This document shows, piece after piece, positions 7,476-14,912 of a stretch of 20,301 bases of DNA. The stretch is from JAHFLD01 sp964367145 (GTDB lineage Bacteria > Patescibacteriota > Minisyncoccia > UBA6257 > 1-14-0-10-40-38), in NCBI GenBank assembly GCA_964367145.1, contig CAYIWJ010000013.1, positions 1 through 20,301 on the forward strand. The letters run 5' to 3'. The position numbers and the translations under genes were made by a program. Within the stretch, counting starts at the first letter, position 1, and every line of letters begins with the position of its first letter. The notes under the pieces were generated by a model, which saw only the letters and a program-made list of their open reading frames with translations, made no database searches and was not told the DNA's origin.

Positions 7476-7537
7476 TTGAAGGTGCTTTTTGACTTTTCGG
7501 CTACCGCCACGGTGGCGCAACCGAACCAAACCTTCAA
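7476..7537 (-). promoter_or_regulatory. Three-tier hairpin in the leader of the 6979-7461 gene
   Basis: Nested stems: TTGAAGGT (7476-7483) with ACCTTCAA (7530-7537), TTCGG (7496-7500) with CCGAA (7521-7525), and CGCCAC (7505-7510) with GTGGCG (7512-7517). The structure occupies nearly the whole predicted leader and ends six bases before the SD (7467-7470), a placement suited to control of translation or mRNA stability. Confidence 0.6.
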
Positions 7538-7538
7538 A

Positions 7539-7567
7539 ACATTAGCAGTTAAGAATTATTCTGTCAA
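7539..7567 (-). promoter_or_regulatory. Sigma70-type promoter of the 6979-7461 gene
   Basis: On the minus strand a perfect TTGACA (7562-7567), a 17-base spacer and TAATGT (7539-7544). Predicted transcription start near 7532, at the beginning of the leader hairpin. Confidence 0.75.
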
Positions 7568-7589
7568 ATTTAATCAAGGTTAATCAAAT

Positions 7590-7618
7590 AAAAAAACAGA
7601 CCTCATAAAAGGTCTACA
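7590..7618 (-). terminator. Rho-independent terminator downstream of the 7634-7763 RNA
   Basis: On the minus strand AGACC (7611-7615) pairs with GGTCT (7598-7602), followed by G and seven T (7590-7596). It lies just upstream of the next promoter (7539-7567) and would insulate the two units. Confidence 0.7.
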
Positions 7619-7633
7619 AATGAACAATGCAAA

Positions 7634-7763
7634 TAAAAAACCGATTCCGCCCCATAGTTCCCGGATTTTAATAAGGTGGGCTGGCTCATCTGGTGCGCCA
7701 CGGCGCATAGAACTTCGCCTGCCCTGGTGTAAAATCTTTGATCCGGAACTTCAGAGCGGAATC
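7634..7763 (-). ncRNA. Structured RNA of about 130 nt, unidentified, 6S-like shape
   Basis: On the minus strand the ends pair: GATTCCGC with GCGGAATC (7763-7756 with 7650-7643), then GTTCCGGAT with ATCCGGGAAC, then an open bubble of about 16 and 11 nt, then GGGCAGGC with GCCAGCCC and an apical TGCGC-CGTG-GCGCA. A T6 run follows the closing stem, and TATACT sits just before the 5' end. A closing stem, large central bubble and apical arm is the layout of 6S RNA, but it is shorter than usual 6S. The SRP core sequence is absent, so it is not 4.5S RNA. No ORF of note covers it. Identity is open. Confidence 0.6.
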
Positions 7764-7767
7764 ACTT

Positions 7768-7773
7768 AGTATA
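7768..7773 (-). promoter_or_regulatory. -10 box of the 7634-7763 RNA
   Basis: TATACT on the minus strand lies four bases before the predicted 5' end of the closing stem. No good -35 box lies at 17 bases; TTGACT is present only 8 bases upstream. Confidence 0.45.
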
Positions 7774-7881
7774 ACGTCGCGAGTCAAAGTTTTGTTATCA
7801 ATAAAAACGTCCAGCTGATTTTTATTCACCCAACTCATTACTCACTAACAAAAAGGGTCAAGTCTATGTATCGCGGGATGA

Positions 7882-8361
7882 CTATACTAGCTCATCGGAA
7901 CTATATAGATAATCAAAATCAATCTTTTTATAAGCGAACAACTCCTCCGGCTTAAAAAACCGCTTAATCTCCGCCTCGGGATCCTCGCTTGGATCCGAAG
8001 CATGCACTAAATTAGTCTGAATGCTCATTGAAAGATCGCCGCGAATACTTCCCGCCGGCGCTTCGTAGCCCTTAGTCGGCCCCACAATCACCCTCACCGC
8101 CGAAATCGCCCGCACACCAGAGACCACCATTGCCACAATCGGGGCACTCGTCATGTACTTCTTTAGTCCTGCAAAAAAACCCTTATCGGCATACTTTCCA
8201 TAATGCTCCTTAATCAGAACCTCGCCCATTTGCAACATCTTCAAGCCGGTTATTTTTAACCCCTTCTTTTCAAATCGGCCGACAATTTCGCCAAGCAAGT
8301 TTCGCTGGAGCGCGTCGGGTTTCATTAAAACCAAAGTTCGTTCTTCTTTAGGGTGATTCAT
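7882..8361 (-). CDS. ndk: Nucleoside diphosphate kinase
   Basis: Transfers the gamma phosphate of ATP to NDPs through a phospho-histidine. Recognised by ERTLVLMKPDALQRNLLGEI (7-26, with the conserved Lys of MKPD), the GP-x-KGYEAPAGSIRGD segment, and the active-site His in NLVHASDPSEDPEAEIKRFF. 159 residues, slightly longer than the usual 135-150; the extra residues are a C-terminal tail YKKIDFDYLYSSDELV. The catalytic site reads VHASD where most have VHGSD, a common variant. No SD. Lies 163 bases downstream of aspS on the same strand with a hairpin between. Confidence 0.97.
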   Translation of the reverse strand: MNHPKEERTLVLMKPDALQRNLLGEIVGRFEKKGLKITGLKMLQMGEVLIKEHYGKYADKGFFAGLKKYMTSAPIVAMVVSGVRAISAVRVIVGPTKGYEAPAGSIRGDLSMSIQTNLVHASDPSEDPEAEIKRFFKPEELFAYKKIDFDYLYSSDELV

Positions 8362-8370
8362 AATTTAATA

Positions 8371-8400
8371 AAAAGCTGGGGAATCTCCGCGGGATTCCCC
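8371..8400 (-). terminator. Hairpin between aspS and ndk; terminator or ndk leader element
   Basis: On the minus strand GGGGAATC (8393-8400) and GATTCCCC (8378-8385) form an 8-bp stem with a 7-base loop, followed by AGC and five T. It lies 16 bases before the ndk ATG, so it could end the aspS transcript, attenuate ndk, or both. No ndk promoter is evident between it and ndk. Confidence 0.55.
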
Positions 8401-8524
8401 AAGCCTGGGTTGGAACATTCCACCGCAAAAATTGGAGAGATTAATGCGACAAAACCGTGCGGATTCATTCGTGGTCATCCTCGGAGAAAGACACCACCGA
8501 ATGCCCAAGCTTAAGCATTGTAAT

Positions 8525-9916
8525 TTATTTCTTTTCAAACTTCAAACCCAACTCGCGCAATTGCTTAGGATCAATCTCGGCTGGTGCGCCCATCATTGGG
8601 TCGCGACCCTCGCCGGTCTTGGCAAAGGCAATTACCTCGCGAATGTTCGGCTCGTTTTGCAACAACATCACTATGCGATCAATCCCCGGCGCGAACCCAC
8701 CGTGCGGCGGCGTGCCGTATTTAAAAGCCGTCAGCATATGACCAAAGCGTCTTTGCTGTTCCTCGGCGCTAATTCCCAACAGCTCAAAAACTCTGGCTTG
8801 AACCTCCGCTTTATGAATCCGAATGCTTCCGGAACTCAACTCATAGCCATTTAAAACCAAGTCATAAGAATTGGCTCGAATGGAATAAAGATCCTCGCCG
8901 CTCATAAACTTCGGTATATCCTCCTCTTTAATGGAACAAAATGGATGATGCGCGGCGGTCATTTTTCCCTCCTTATCTTTTTCAAACATCGGAAAGTCTG
9001 TAATCCAAGCAAAGGTCAACTCGTCCGGATTATTTTTGTCCTGCCGCAAATCCGGCTTATCCGAACCGTATTTCGCCACCGACTCGGCATAAGTTAGGCG
9101 TGGAAATGGCGTGGCGCTAATTTTTTTCTGGGGATAAAGTTTTGTCACCAACTCCAAAAACATCGCTTCGGTATATTTCAAAACATCCTCTTGGTTTACA
9201 AACGACATCTCAAAATCCAGCTGGGTAAACTCCGGCTGGCGGTCGCCTCTGGTATCTTCGTCGCGAAAACAACGGGCAATTTGAAAATAGCGCTCAAAAC
9301 CAGCCACCATCGAAAGTTGCTTGAATTGTTGCGGCGACTGCGGTAAAACATAAAACTTACCCCAATCGAGTCGCGACGGCACCACGTATTCCCGAGAGCC
9401 TTCGGGCGTACCCCGCATCAAAATCGGCGTCTCAATTTCCACAAAATCATGTCGGTGCATGTAATCGCGAAAAAAAGTTATGACTTCATCTCGCGCTCGA
9501 ATATTTTTTTGCAAGCGCTCCCGTCGCAAATCCAGATAGCGATATTTAAGCCTAGTCTCTTCGTCTATTTCATATCCCGCGCCGTCAATCGGAAACGGTG
9601 GCGTTTCGGATTGGTTTAAAACTTCCAAATCTTCGGCAACAATTTCAACCGTTCCCGTCGCCAGTTCCGGATTTCTCATCTTCTCAGGACGCTCCACCAC
9701 TTTTCCGATAAGTTTTATAACCCATTCTGGCCGCAAGGTAGCCGCCTTTTCTGCCAGACTTTCCGGTTTGCTCAAAAAAACAACCTGCGCTACGCCGCTT
9801 CGGTCCCAAAGATCAATAAAAATAAGTTTGCCGTGATCCCGCCTGGCACGCACCCAGCCCTTAAGCTCCACGGTTTCACCGACTTTGGCTATAATCTCCC
9901 GAGTCAAAATACGCAT
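8525..9916 (-). CDS. aspS: Aspartyl-tRNA synthetase, bacterial type without the GAD domain
   Basis: Class IIb synthetase. An OB-fold anticodon domain (1-105) is followed by the catalytic core: RYLDLRR (126-132), the aspartate loop LPQSPQQFKQL (191-201), motif 2 FRDEDTRGDRQPEFTQLD (217-234) and motif 3 GTPPHGGFAPGIDRIVML (401-418). These motifs are bacterial-type, yet the GAD insertion of about 130 residues that bacterial AspRS carry after YGSDKPDLR is absent: residue 291 runs directly to the WITDFPMFE block. Length is 463 instead of about 590. The start is the ATG at 9916 (MRILTREIIAKVGETVELKGWV), the normal N-terminus. A promoter places transcription at the ATG itself, suggesting a leaderless mRNA. 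Confidence 0.95.
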   Translation of the reverse strand: MRILTREIIAKVGETVELKGWVRARRDHGKLIFIDLWDRSGVAQVVFLSKPESLAEKAATLRPEWVIKLIGKVVERPEKMRNPELATGTVEIVAEDLEVLNQSETPPFPIDGAGYEIDEETRLKYRYLDLRRERLQKNIRARDEVITFFRDYMHRHDFVEIETPILMRGTPEGSREYVVPSRLDWGKFYVLPQSPQQFKQLSMVAGFERYFQIARCFRDEDTRGDRQPEFTQLDFEMSFVNQEDVLKYTEAMFLELVTKLYPQKKISATPFPRLTYAESVAKYGSDKPDLRQDKNNPDELTFAWITDFPMFEKDKEGKMTAAHHPFCSIKEEDIPKFMSGEDLYSIRANSYDLVLNGYELSSGSIRIHKAEVQARVFELLGISAEEQQRRFGHMLTAFKYGTPPHGGFAPGIDRIVMLLQNEPNIREVIAFAKTGEGRDPMMGAPAEIDPKQLRELGLKFEKK

Positions 9917-9923
9917 AAAATTA

Positions 9924-9952
9924 ACAGTAGCAAAAATAAGCTCATCCGCCAA
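9924..9952 (-). promoter_or_regulatory. aspS: Putative aspS promoter giving a leaderless transcript
   Basis: On the minus strand TTGGCG (9947-9952), a 17-base spacer and TACTGT (9924-9929). Seven bases separate the -10 box from the aspS ATG, so the predicted start coincides with the start codon. Confidence 0.5.
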
Positions 9953-9954
9953 AT

Positions 9955-9984
9955 AAAAAACCCGCCAAGTTTTCACTCGACGGG
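9955..9984 (-). terminator. Strong terminator of the 10438-9955 transcript
   Basis: On the minus strand CCCGTCGAG (9976-9984) pairs over nine bases (two G-U) with CTTGGCGGG (9961-9969), six-base loop, then T6 (9955-9960). No protein frame ends sensibly before it, which supports a non-coding gene upstream. Confidence 0.9.
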
Positions 9985-10438
9985 GTGTTGGACAGAAGAG
10001 ATCTCGTCCCAAAGAGGACAATCCAAGAAACGTCCAACTAAAGAACCAAGTGCCGGACACATTCATCTTCGCCCCCAAAAGGACATAGGTCAAGACGTCC
10101 GGCAAAAACTGGGTAAAAAACATTAGCGCAGCCGTTCCCAAAAGGAACATCGGGAGCATCGTCAGATACCCAGAAGTCAACAACCGCCACCCTGCCCACA
10201 ATTTGCTAGACACCGATTATCTCGTCCCAGAATGGACACCTCGCTGATCGTCAAGCAAACGAAAGTCAGCAGGGTGACGGTAATTTTAAAACGGGAGCAC
10301 AAAAACAGGCCCTTTCTCGTTCTTTTTAAGAACAAACTGCCCAACGTTCCGCCTCCCGTTATCAAGTCGCGCACCGAAGAGAAACAGGGACTCATACGTT
10401 CTTGCAAACAGAAACACTCACGTCTCACTCCAGCGCAC
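9955..10438 (-). ncRNA. Large structured RNA of repeated stem-loop modules, unidentified
   Basis: On the minus strand four long-range stems each enclose an inner hairpin: 10353-10360/10290-10297 (8 bp), 10167-10173/10109-10115 (7 bp), 10097-10104/10051-10058 (8 bp) and 10032-10038/9987-9993 (7 bp). Inner hairpins: GTTCTT/AAGAAC, GTTCC/GGAAC, GTCC/GGGC and GTCC/GGAC. Further hairpins lie at 10224-10237 (GTCC/GGAC) and 10243-10270 (GCTGA/TCAGC). Four of the hairpins are followed by CGAGA, CGAAGA or similar, so the modules look alike in sequence as well as shape. A promoter and a strong terminator frame the unit at about 484 nt. tmRNA and RNase P hallmarks are absent. ORFs here conflict with the stems and resemble no family. 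Class unknown. Confidence 0.65.
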
Positions 10439-10444
10439 CCAATC

Positions 10445-10473
10445 AAAATAACACACATCAACAAATAGCGCAA
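10445..10473 (-). promoter_or_regulatory. Putative promoter of the large structured RNA
   Basis: On the minus strand TTGCGC (10468-10473), a 17-base spacer and TATTTT (10445-10450); predicted start near 10438 at GGG. Its -35 lies seven bases from that of the typA promoter on the other strand, making a tight divergent pair. Confidence 0.5.
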
Positions 10474-10480
10474 CCAAGCT

Positions 10481-10509
10481 TTGACATCCAAGCTAGTTTT
10501 GTGTACCAT
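10481..10509 (+). promoter_or_regulatory. typA: Sigma70-type promoter of typA
   Basis: A perfect TTGACA (10481-10486), a 17-base spacer and TACCAT (10504-10509). Start near 10516, giving a leader of about 49 nt without an SD. Confidence 0.75.
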
Positions 10510-10564
10510 TCCCCTACCACTGCTTGGGAAACAACCCCGGCTTTTTTATTCCCTAATCTTTCAC

Positions 10565-12355
<1,791 letters not shown>

Positions 12356-12359
12356 ATTG

Positions 12360-12389
12360 TTTACACGGATAGTCAAGCAATGCTAAAGT
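12360..12389 (+). promoter_or_regulatory. Putative extended -10 promoter of the Cys-rich gene
   Basis: TTTACA (12360-12365), an 18-base spacer and TG-C-TAAAGT (12381-12389). The start would lie near 12396, about 36 bases before the ATG. It begins four bases after the typA stop. Confidence 0.5.
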
Positions 12390-12431
12390 TGCAGAAGCTC
12401 ATCCCAATAACCTCAACCCAAGGAGCCTAGA

Positions 12432-12683
12432 ATGCCAACGCGCGGGTGTGTTTTCCGCTTCGCTCTCGGTGGAACTTGTAAAAAACCGGTATCGCAAGAT
12501 CGTTTATGCGAAAAACACGCAAATATCTGCTGTAGTCTGCGTAATTGTCGCAGGCGCGGAGTTGGCTCAGCGCACTTTATCAAAGAGAAAATCAGTCCAT
12601 ACGATTTTCGGTGGAAAAAATTTTACCTCTGCCATGAATGTCGGCACAAGGCTCCGTTTCGCGTCATTCGCTTTTGGTCGTAG
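12432..12683 (+). CDS. Small Cys/His-rich, probably zinc-binding protein
   Basis: 83 residues, not recognised as a named family. Cys at 6, 16, 26, 33, 34, 39, 67 and 70 with His at 29 and 73 suggest two zinc sites: an N-terminal C-x9-C-x9-C-x2-H type and a C-terminal CHEC knuckle. It is very basic and ends in aromatic residues. It has the best SD in the window (AAGGAG, six bases before the ATG), its own promoter and a perfect GC-rich terminator, so it is a complete single-gene unit. Nucleic-acid binding is a guess from composition. An overlapping frame (12448-12732) is a shadow that runs into the terminator. Confidence 0.7.
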   Translation: MPTRGCVFRFALGGTCKKPVSQDRLCEKHANICCSLRNCRRRGVGSAHFIKEKISPYDFRWKKFYLCHECRHKAPFRVIRFWS

Positions 12684-12696
12684 AATTCCATCCCAC

Positions 12697-12723
12697 CCGC
12701 GCGTCCCCGCGCGGTTTTTTTCT
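12697..12723 (+). terminator. Rho-independent terminator of the Cys-rich gene
   Basis: CCGCGCG (12697-12703) and CGCGCGG (12708-12714) form a perfect 7-bp stem with a 4-base loop, followed by seven T. It begins 13 bases after the stop codon. Confidence 0.93.
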
Positions 12724-12729
12724 ATTTAT

Positions 12730-12774
12730 TAGGTACGTCGAAAATGTGTTCATTTCGACGCGATTTTTACGCTT
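12730..12774. repeat. 45-bp direct repeat, left copy
   Basis: Identical over 45 bases to 12947-12991. Contains a hairpin GTCGAAA…TTTCGAC. The two copies flank a 172-bp insert that includes a REP-like unit (12864-12925). Confidence 0.93.
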
Positions 12775-12863
12775 GTAGCGCTTCGGCTTCCTAGCCTCAG
12801 CATCTTCGTCGCCTTCGCTCCTCGAGCTGCTGGGCCTGGAAATCTCACGCGTCGCTTCGCTCC

Positions 12864-12925
12864 TTTTCAAACCCCTCGGTTTGAATAATTCCGCCACGGG
12901 AAAACTTCCGTTTTCCCGACCCCTT
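12864..12925 (-). repeat. REP-like multi-hairpin repeat, copy 2
   Basis: Reverse complement of 6727-6788 with two differences in 62 bases. Same hairpins TTCAAACC…GGTTTGAA and GGGAAAAC…GTTTTCCC. Lies between the two 45-bp direct repeats. Confidence 0.88.
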
Positions 12926-12946
12926 GAAGGTATCCTGAGTATTCAC

Positions 12947-12991
12947 TAGGTACGTCGAAAATGTGTTCATTTCGACGCGATTTTTACGCTT
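12947..12991. repeat. 45-bp direct repeat, right copy
   Basis: Perfect copy of 12730-12774, ending nine bases before the 3' end of tRNA-Gln. The left copy is followed at about 12825-12844 by a stretch resembling the tRNA-Gln 3' end (CTGCTGGGCCTGGAA), so the duplication may once have reached into the tRNA gene. Confidence 0.93.
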
Positions 12992-13000
12992 AAAAATCGG

Positions 13001-13071
13001 CTGCCGGGCCTGGAATCGAACCAAGATTCCATGGTTCAGAGCCATGTGTCCTACCATTAGACGACCCGGCA
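13001..13071 (-). tRNA. tRNA-Gln (anticodon CTG)
   Basis: On the minus strand: acceptor TGCCGGG/CCCGGCA, D-arm GTCT/GGAC, anticodon stem CATGG/CCATG with loop CTCTGAA (anticodon CTG, reads CAG), T-arm loop TTCGATT, discriminator G. CCA is not encoded (CCG follows). The U1-A72 acceptor pair is typical of tRNA-Gln. Confidence 0.95.
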
Positions 13072-13136
13072 AGATGCGAGTTCGCTAGTTGTGCAGGTTT
13101 AGAAAAACCCTTTCCACAGTGCTTACTCCGCCAAGC

Positions 13137-13147
13137 TATAATATAAT
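13137..13147 (+). promoter_or_regulatory. Double -10 box upstream of the pilus cluster
   Basis: Two overlapping TATAAT boxes (13137-13142 and 13142-13147) lie 6-11 bases before the ATG at 13154, so transcription would start at or a few bases before the start codon (leaderless). No SD. No good -35 box is visible. Confidence 0.5.
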
Positions 13148-13153
13148 AGAGCT

Positions 13154-13636
13154 ATGAATCAAAGCAAACCATTTTGGACTATATCCAGCCTACTTATTGT
13201 TATCGTTATTTTGTTTTTCTGGTCGTGGTTCAGTAATCCAAATCGTGAAGTCATTGCCAAGTGGAAGCAGGCTGGCGTCAACTGTTTAGCCGCCCACGAG
13301 AAGGCCGGGCAACATATTCATCAACATTTGTTTATTAGAGTTGACGGCGAGGAGGAGGGGATACCGGTGGATACGGGCATTGTTCGCGGGTGTATGGCCG
13401 AGGTTCACGTTCATGAAGAAGCCGGTGAACTCCATGTGGAAACTGTTGACCCGGCTAAGAAAATAACCCTCGGGCAATTTATGACTGTCTATGGAAAATC
13501 CTTAACGCGAGCCGGTTATCGGGTAACTTTGAAAGTTGACGCCGTGCCATCCACCAAGTTGGGGGATTTAGTTCTTGAGGATGGTCAAACTATTGAACTT
13601 GATTATGAGTCCATTAAACCAGATGCCAAAGAATAA
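13154..13636 (+). CDS. Membrane-anchored His-rich extracytoplasmic protein
   Basis: 160 residues: an N-terminal membrane anchor (about 8-27) and an outer domain with HIHQHLFIRVDGEEEGIPVD (54-73), then GCMAEVHVHEEAGELHVETVDP and ITLGQFMTVYGKSLT. From memory, this HxHxHL…VHVHxxxGxxHVE pattern recurs in exported domains of Chloroflexi, archaea and Patescibacteria; I know no established function. The paired His motifs and two cysteines (C44, C80) suggest metal binding. It is the first gene of the pilus cluster, with its last 14 bases overlapping pilB in another frame, so expression is linked to pilus assembly. Confidence 0.7.
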   Translation: MNQSKPFWTISSLLIVIVILFFWSWFSNPNREVIAKWKQAGVNCLAAHEKAGQHIHQHLFIRVDGEEEGIPVDTGIVRGCMAEVHVHEEAGELHVETVDPAKKITLGQFMTVYGKSLTRAGYRVTLKVDAVPSTKLGDLVLEDGQTIELDYESIKPDAKE

Positions 13637-14912
13637 TCCGGTTCCAAAAATTGAATTAGCGGCAGATGACCCTTTGCATGAAGGGCTGGTAAAAGAGGCG
13701 CTCGATAAACAGCTTCGTGGCACGCCAAGCCAAGTCTCCATAATTAAACTGGTAGACAACTTGGTGGAAAACGCGGCCGAGATGCGGGCTTCGGATGTGC
13801 ATATTGATCCGGAGGAAAAAGATATTAGAGTTCGTTTTCGGATTGATGGCGTTTTGCACGACAGCTTTATTTTGCCCAAAGAACTTCACTCGGAAGTTAT
13901 TACTCGCATCAAGATTCTTTCGGCGATGCGCACCGACGAACATCAGGCGGCGCAAGACGGAAGATTTAAATTTTTCATAAAGCATGATGGGCGCGAAATA
14001 AAAATCGACATTCGCGTTTCGGTTGCGCCGACTTACTACGGAGAAAACTGCGTGATGCGTTTGTTGGGCGAGGGAAACACCGCCTTTACCTTGGTTTCGC
14101 TTGGTTTTTCCGAACAAAATATGGAAGTGGTGCATAAGGCTATCAAAAAGCCCTACGGCATGATTCTCGCCACCGGGCCGACCGGCTCCGGAAAGACGAC
14201 GACGCTTTATTCAATTTTAAAGGAACTTAACACCAAGGATGTTTCGATTATTACCATTGAGGATCCGGTGGAGTACTCCATGGAGGGATTGGATCAAATT
14301 CAGGTTAATCCAAGGACGGGGCTCACCTTTGCCGACGGTTTGCGTTTTATTTTGCGGCAAGACCCAAACATCATCATGGTCGGAGAAATTCGCGACAACG
14401 AAACGGCGGGGATCGCGGTTAACGCCGCGATGACCGGACATTTGGTTCTGTCCACGCTTCACACCAACGATGCCGCCACGACTCTGCCGCGATTGCTTGA
14501 TATGAAAGTGGAACCGTTTTTGATTTCTTCCACCTTAAATGTCGCCATCGGTCAGCGTTTGGTAAGAATGATTTGCGCCGATTGTAAGGTAGAAAAGCGA
14601 CTTTCGCCAGCCGAAATTCAGGCGTTGACCGCGATTATTCCGGCCGAACTACTCCACGGCAAAACTGATTTTTATTCCGGAGTCGGCTGTAAAAAATGCA
14701 ACGGCAGTGGCTACAAAAGCCGGATCGGTATTCACGAGGTATTGCCGAATAATGAGGCGATTCGCGATTTGATTATGAAACGAGCCAGCGCTTCGGAAAT
14801 CAGAACGGTGGCTCAAAAACAAGGGATGAAAACAATGTTGGAGGATGGAATTGAAAAAGCCCTTAGGGGAATTACGACCATTGAAGAAGTGCTCCGTGTT
14901 TTTCATGACTAA
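13623..14912 (+). CDS. pilB: Type IV pilus assembly ATPase PilB (GspE family)
   Basis: Cytoplasmic hexameric motor that drives pilin polymerisation. From the ATG at 13623 the 429 residues contain the N2E domain (ASDVHIDP, RVRFRIDGVL), Walker A GPTGSGKTT (185-193), the Asp box TIEDPVEY, Walker B IIMVGEIRD (250-258), the His box STLHTNDA and the zinc tetracysteine C318, C321, C356, C359. The N-terminal MshEN/N1 domain of full-length PilB is absent, which is why it is about 130 residues short. An in-frame ATG at 13575 lies inside the previous gene and gives no family-like extension, so it was not used. It overlaps pilC by eight bases. PilT (retraction) is not in the window. Confidence 0.94.
   Translation: MPKNNPVPKIELAADDPLHEGLVKEALDKQLRGTPSQVSIIKLVDNLVENAAEMRASDVHIDPEEKDIRVRFRIDGVLHDSFILPKELHSEVITRIKILSAMRTDEHQAAQDGRFKFFIKHDGREIKIDIRVSVAPTYYGENCVMRLLGEGNTAFTLVSLGFSEQNMEVVHKAIKKPYGMILATGPTGSGKTTTLYSILKELNTKDVSIITIEDPVEYSMEGLDQIQVNPRTGLTFADGLRFILRQDPNIIMVGEIRDNETAGIAVNAAMTGHLVLSTLHTNDAATTLPRLLDMKVEPFLISSTLNVAIGQRLVRMICADCKVEKRLSPAEIQALTAIIPAELLHGKTDFYSGVGCKKCNGSGYKSRIGIHEVLPNNEAIRDLIMKRASASEIRTVAQKQGMKTMLEDGIEKALRGITTIEEVLRVFHD

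Noticed and set aside
7634..7763. 4.5S/SRP RNA
   Set aside because: Right size and rod-like, but the conserved helix-8 core (GGAA-type loop with the AGCAGCC side) is absent on both strands.
9917..10213. Hydrophobic N-terminal extension of about 99 residues in frame with aspS
   Set aside because: It reads through a strong terminator (9955-9984) and the aspS promoter, is unlike any AspRS N-terminus, and overlaps the stem modules. The family-like start is the ATG at 9916.
9955..10438. tmRNA or RNase P RNA
   Set aside because: No tRNA-like ends or tag ORF as in tmRNA, and no GAGGAAAGTCC/ACAGAAA core as in RNase P, on either strand.
10177..10509. 110-residue minus-strand ORF and opposing plus-strand ORFs in the aspS-typA spacer
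   Set aside because: Odd composition (many Cys, stray hydrophobics), no recognisable motif, overlap with the two promoters, and better explained by a structured RNA. Not fully excluded.
10481..10564. Upstream extension of typA (28 codons)
   Set aside because: It coincides with the -35/-10 promoter, and the conserved TypA N-terminus begins at 10565.
12664..13072. Overlapping minus-strand ORFs sharing KRKNRVEMNTFSTYL
   Set aside because: They are translations of the dispersed repeats and of tRNA-Gln, not genes; the shared peptide is just the 45-bp direct repeat.
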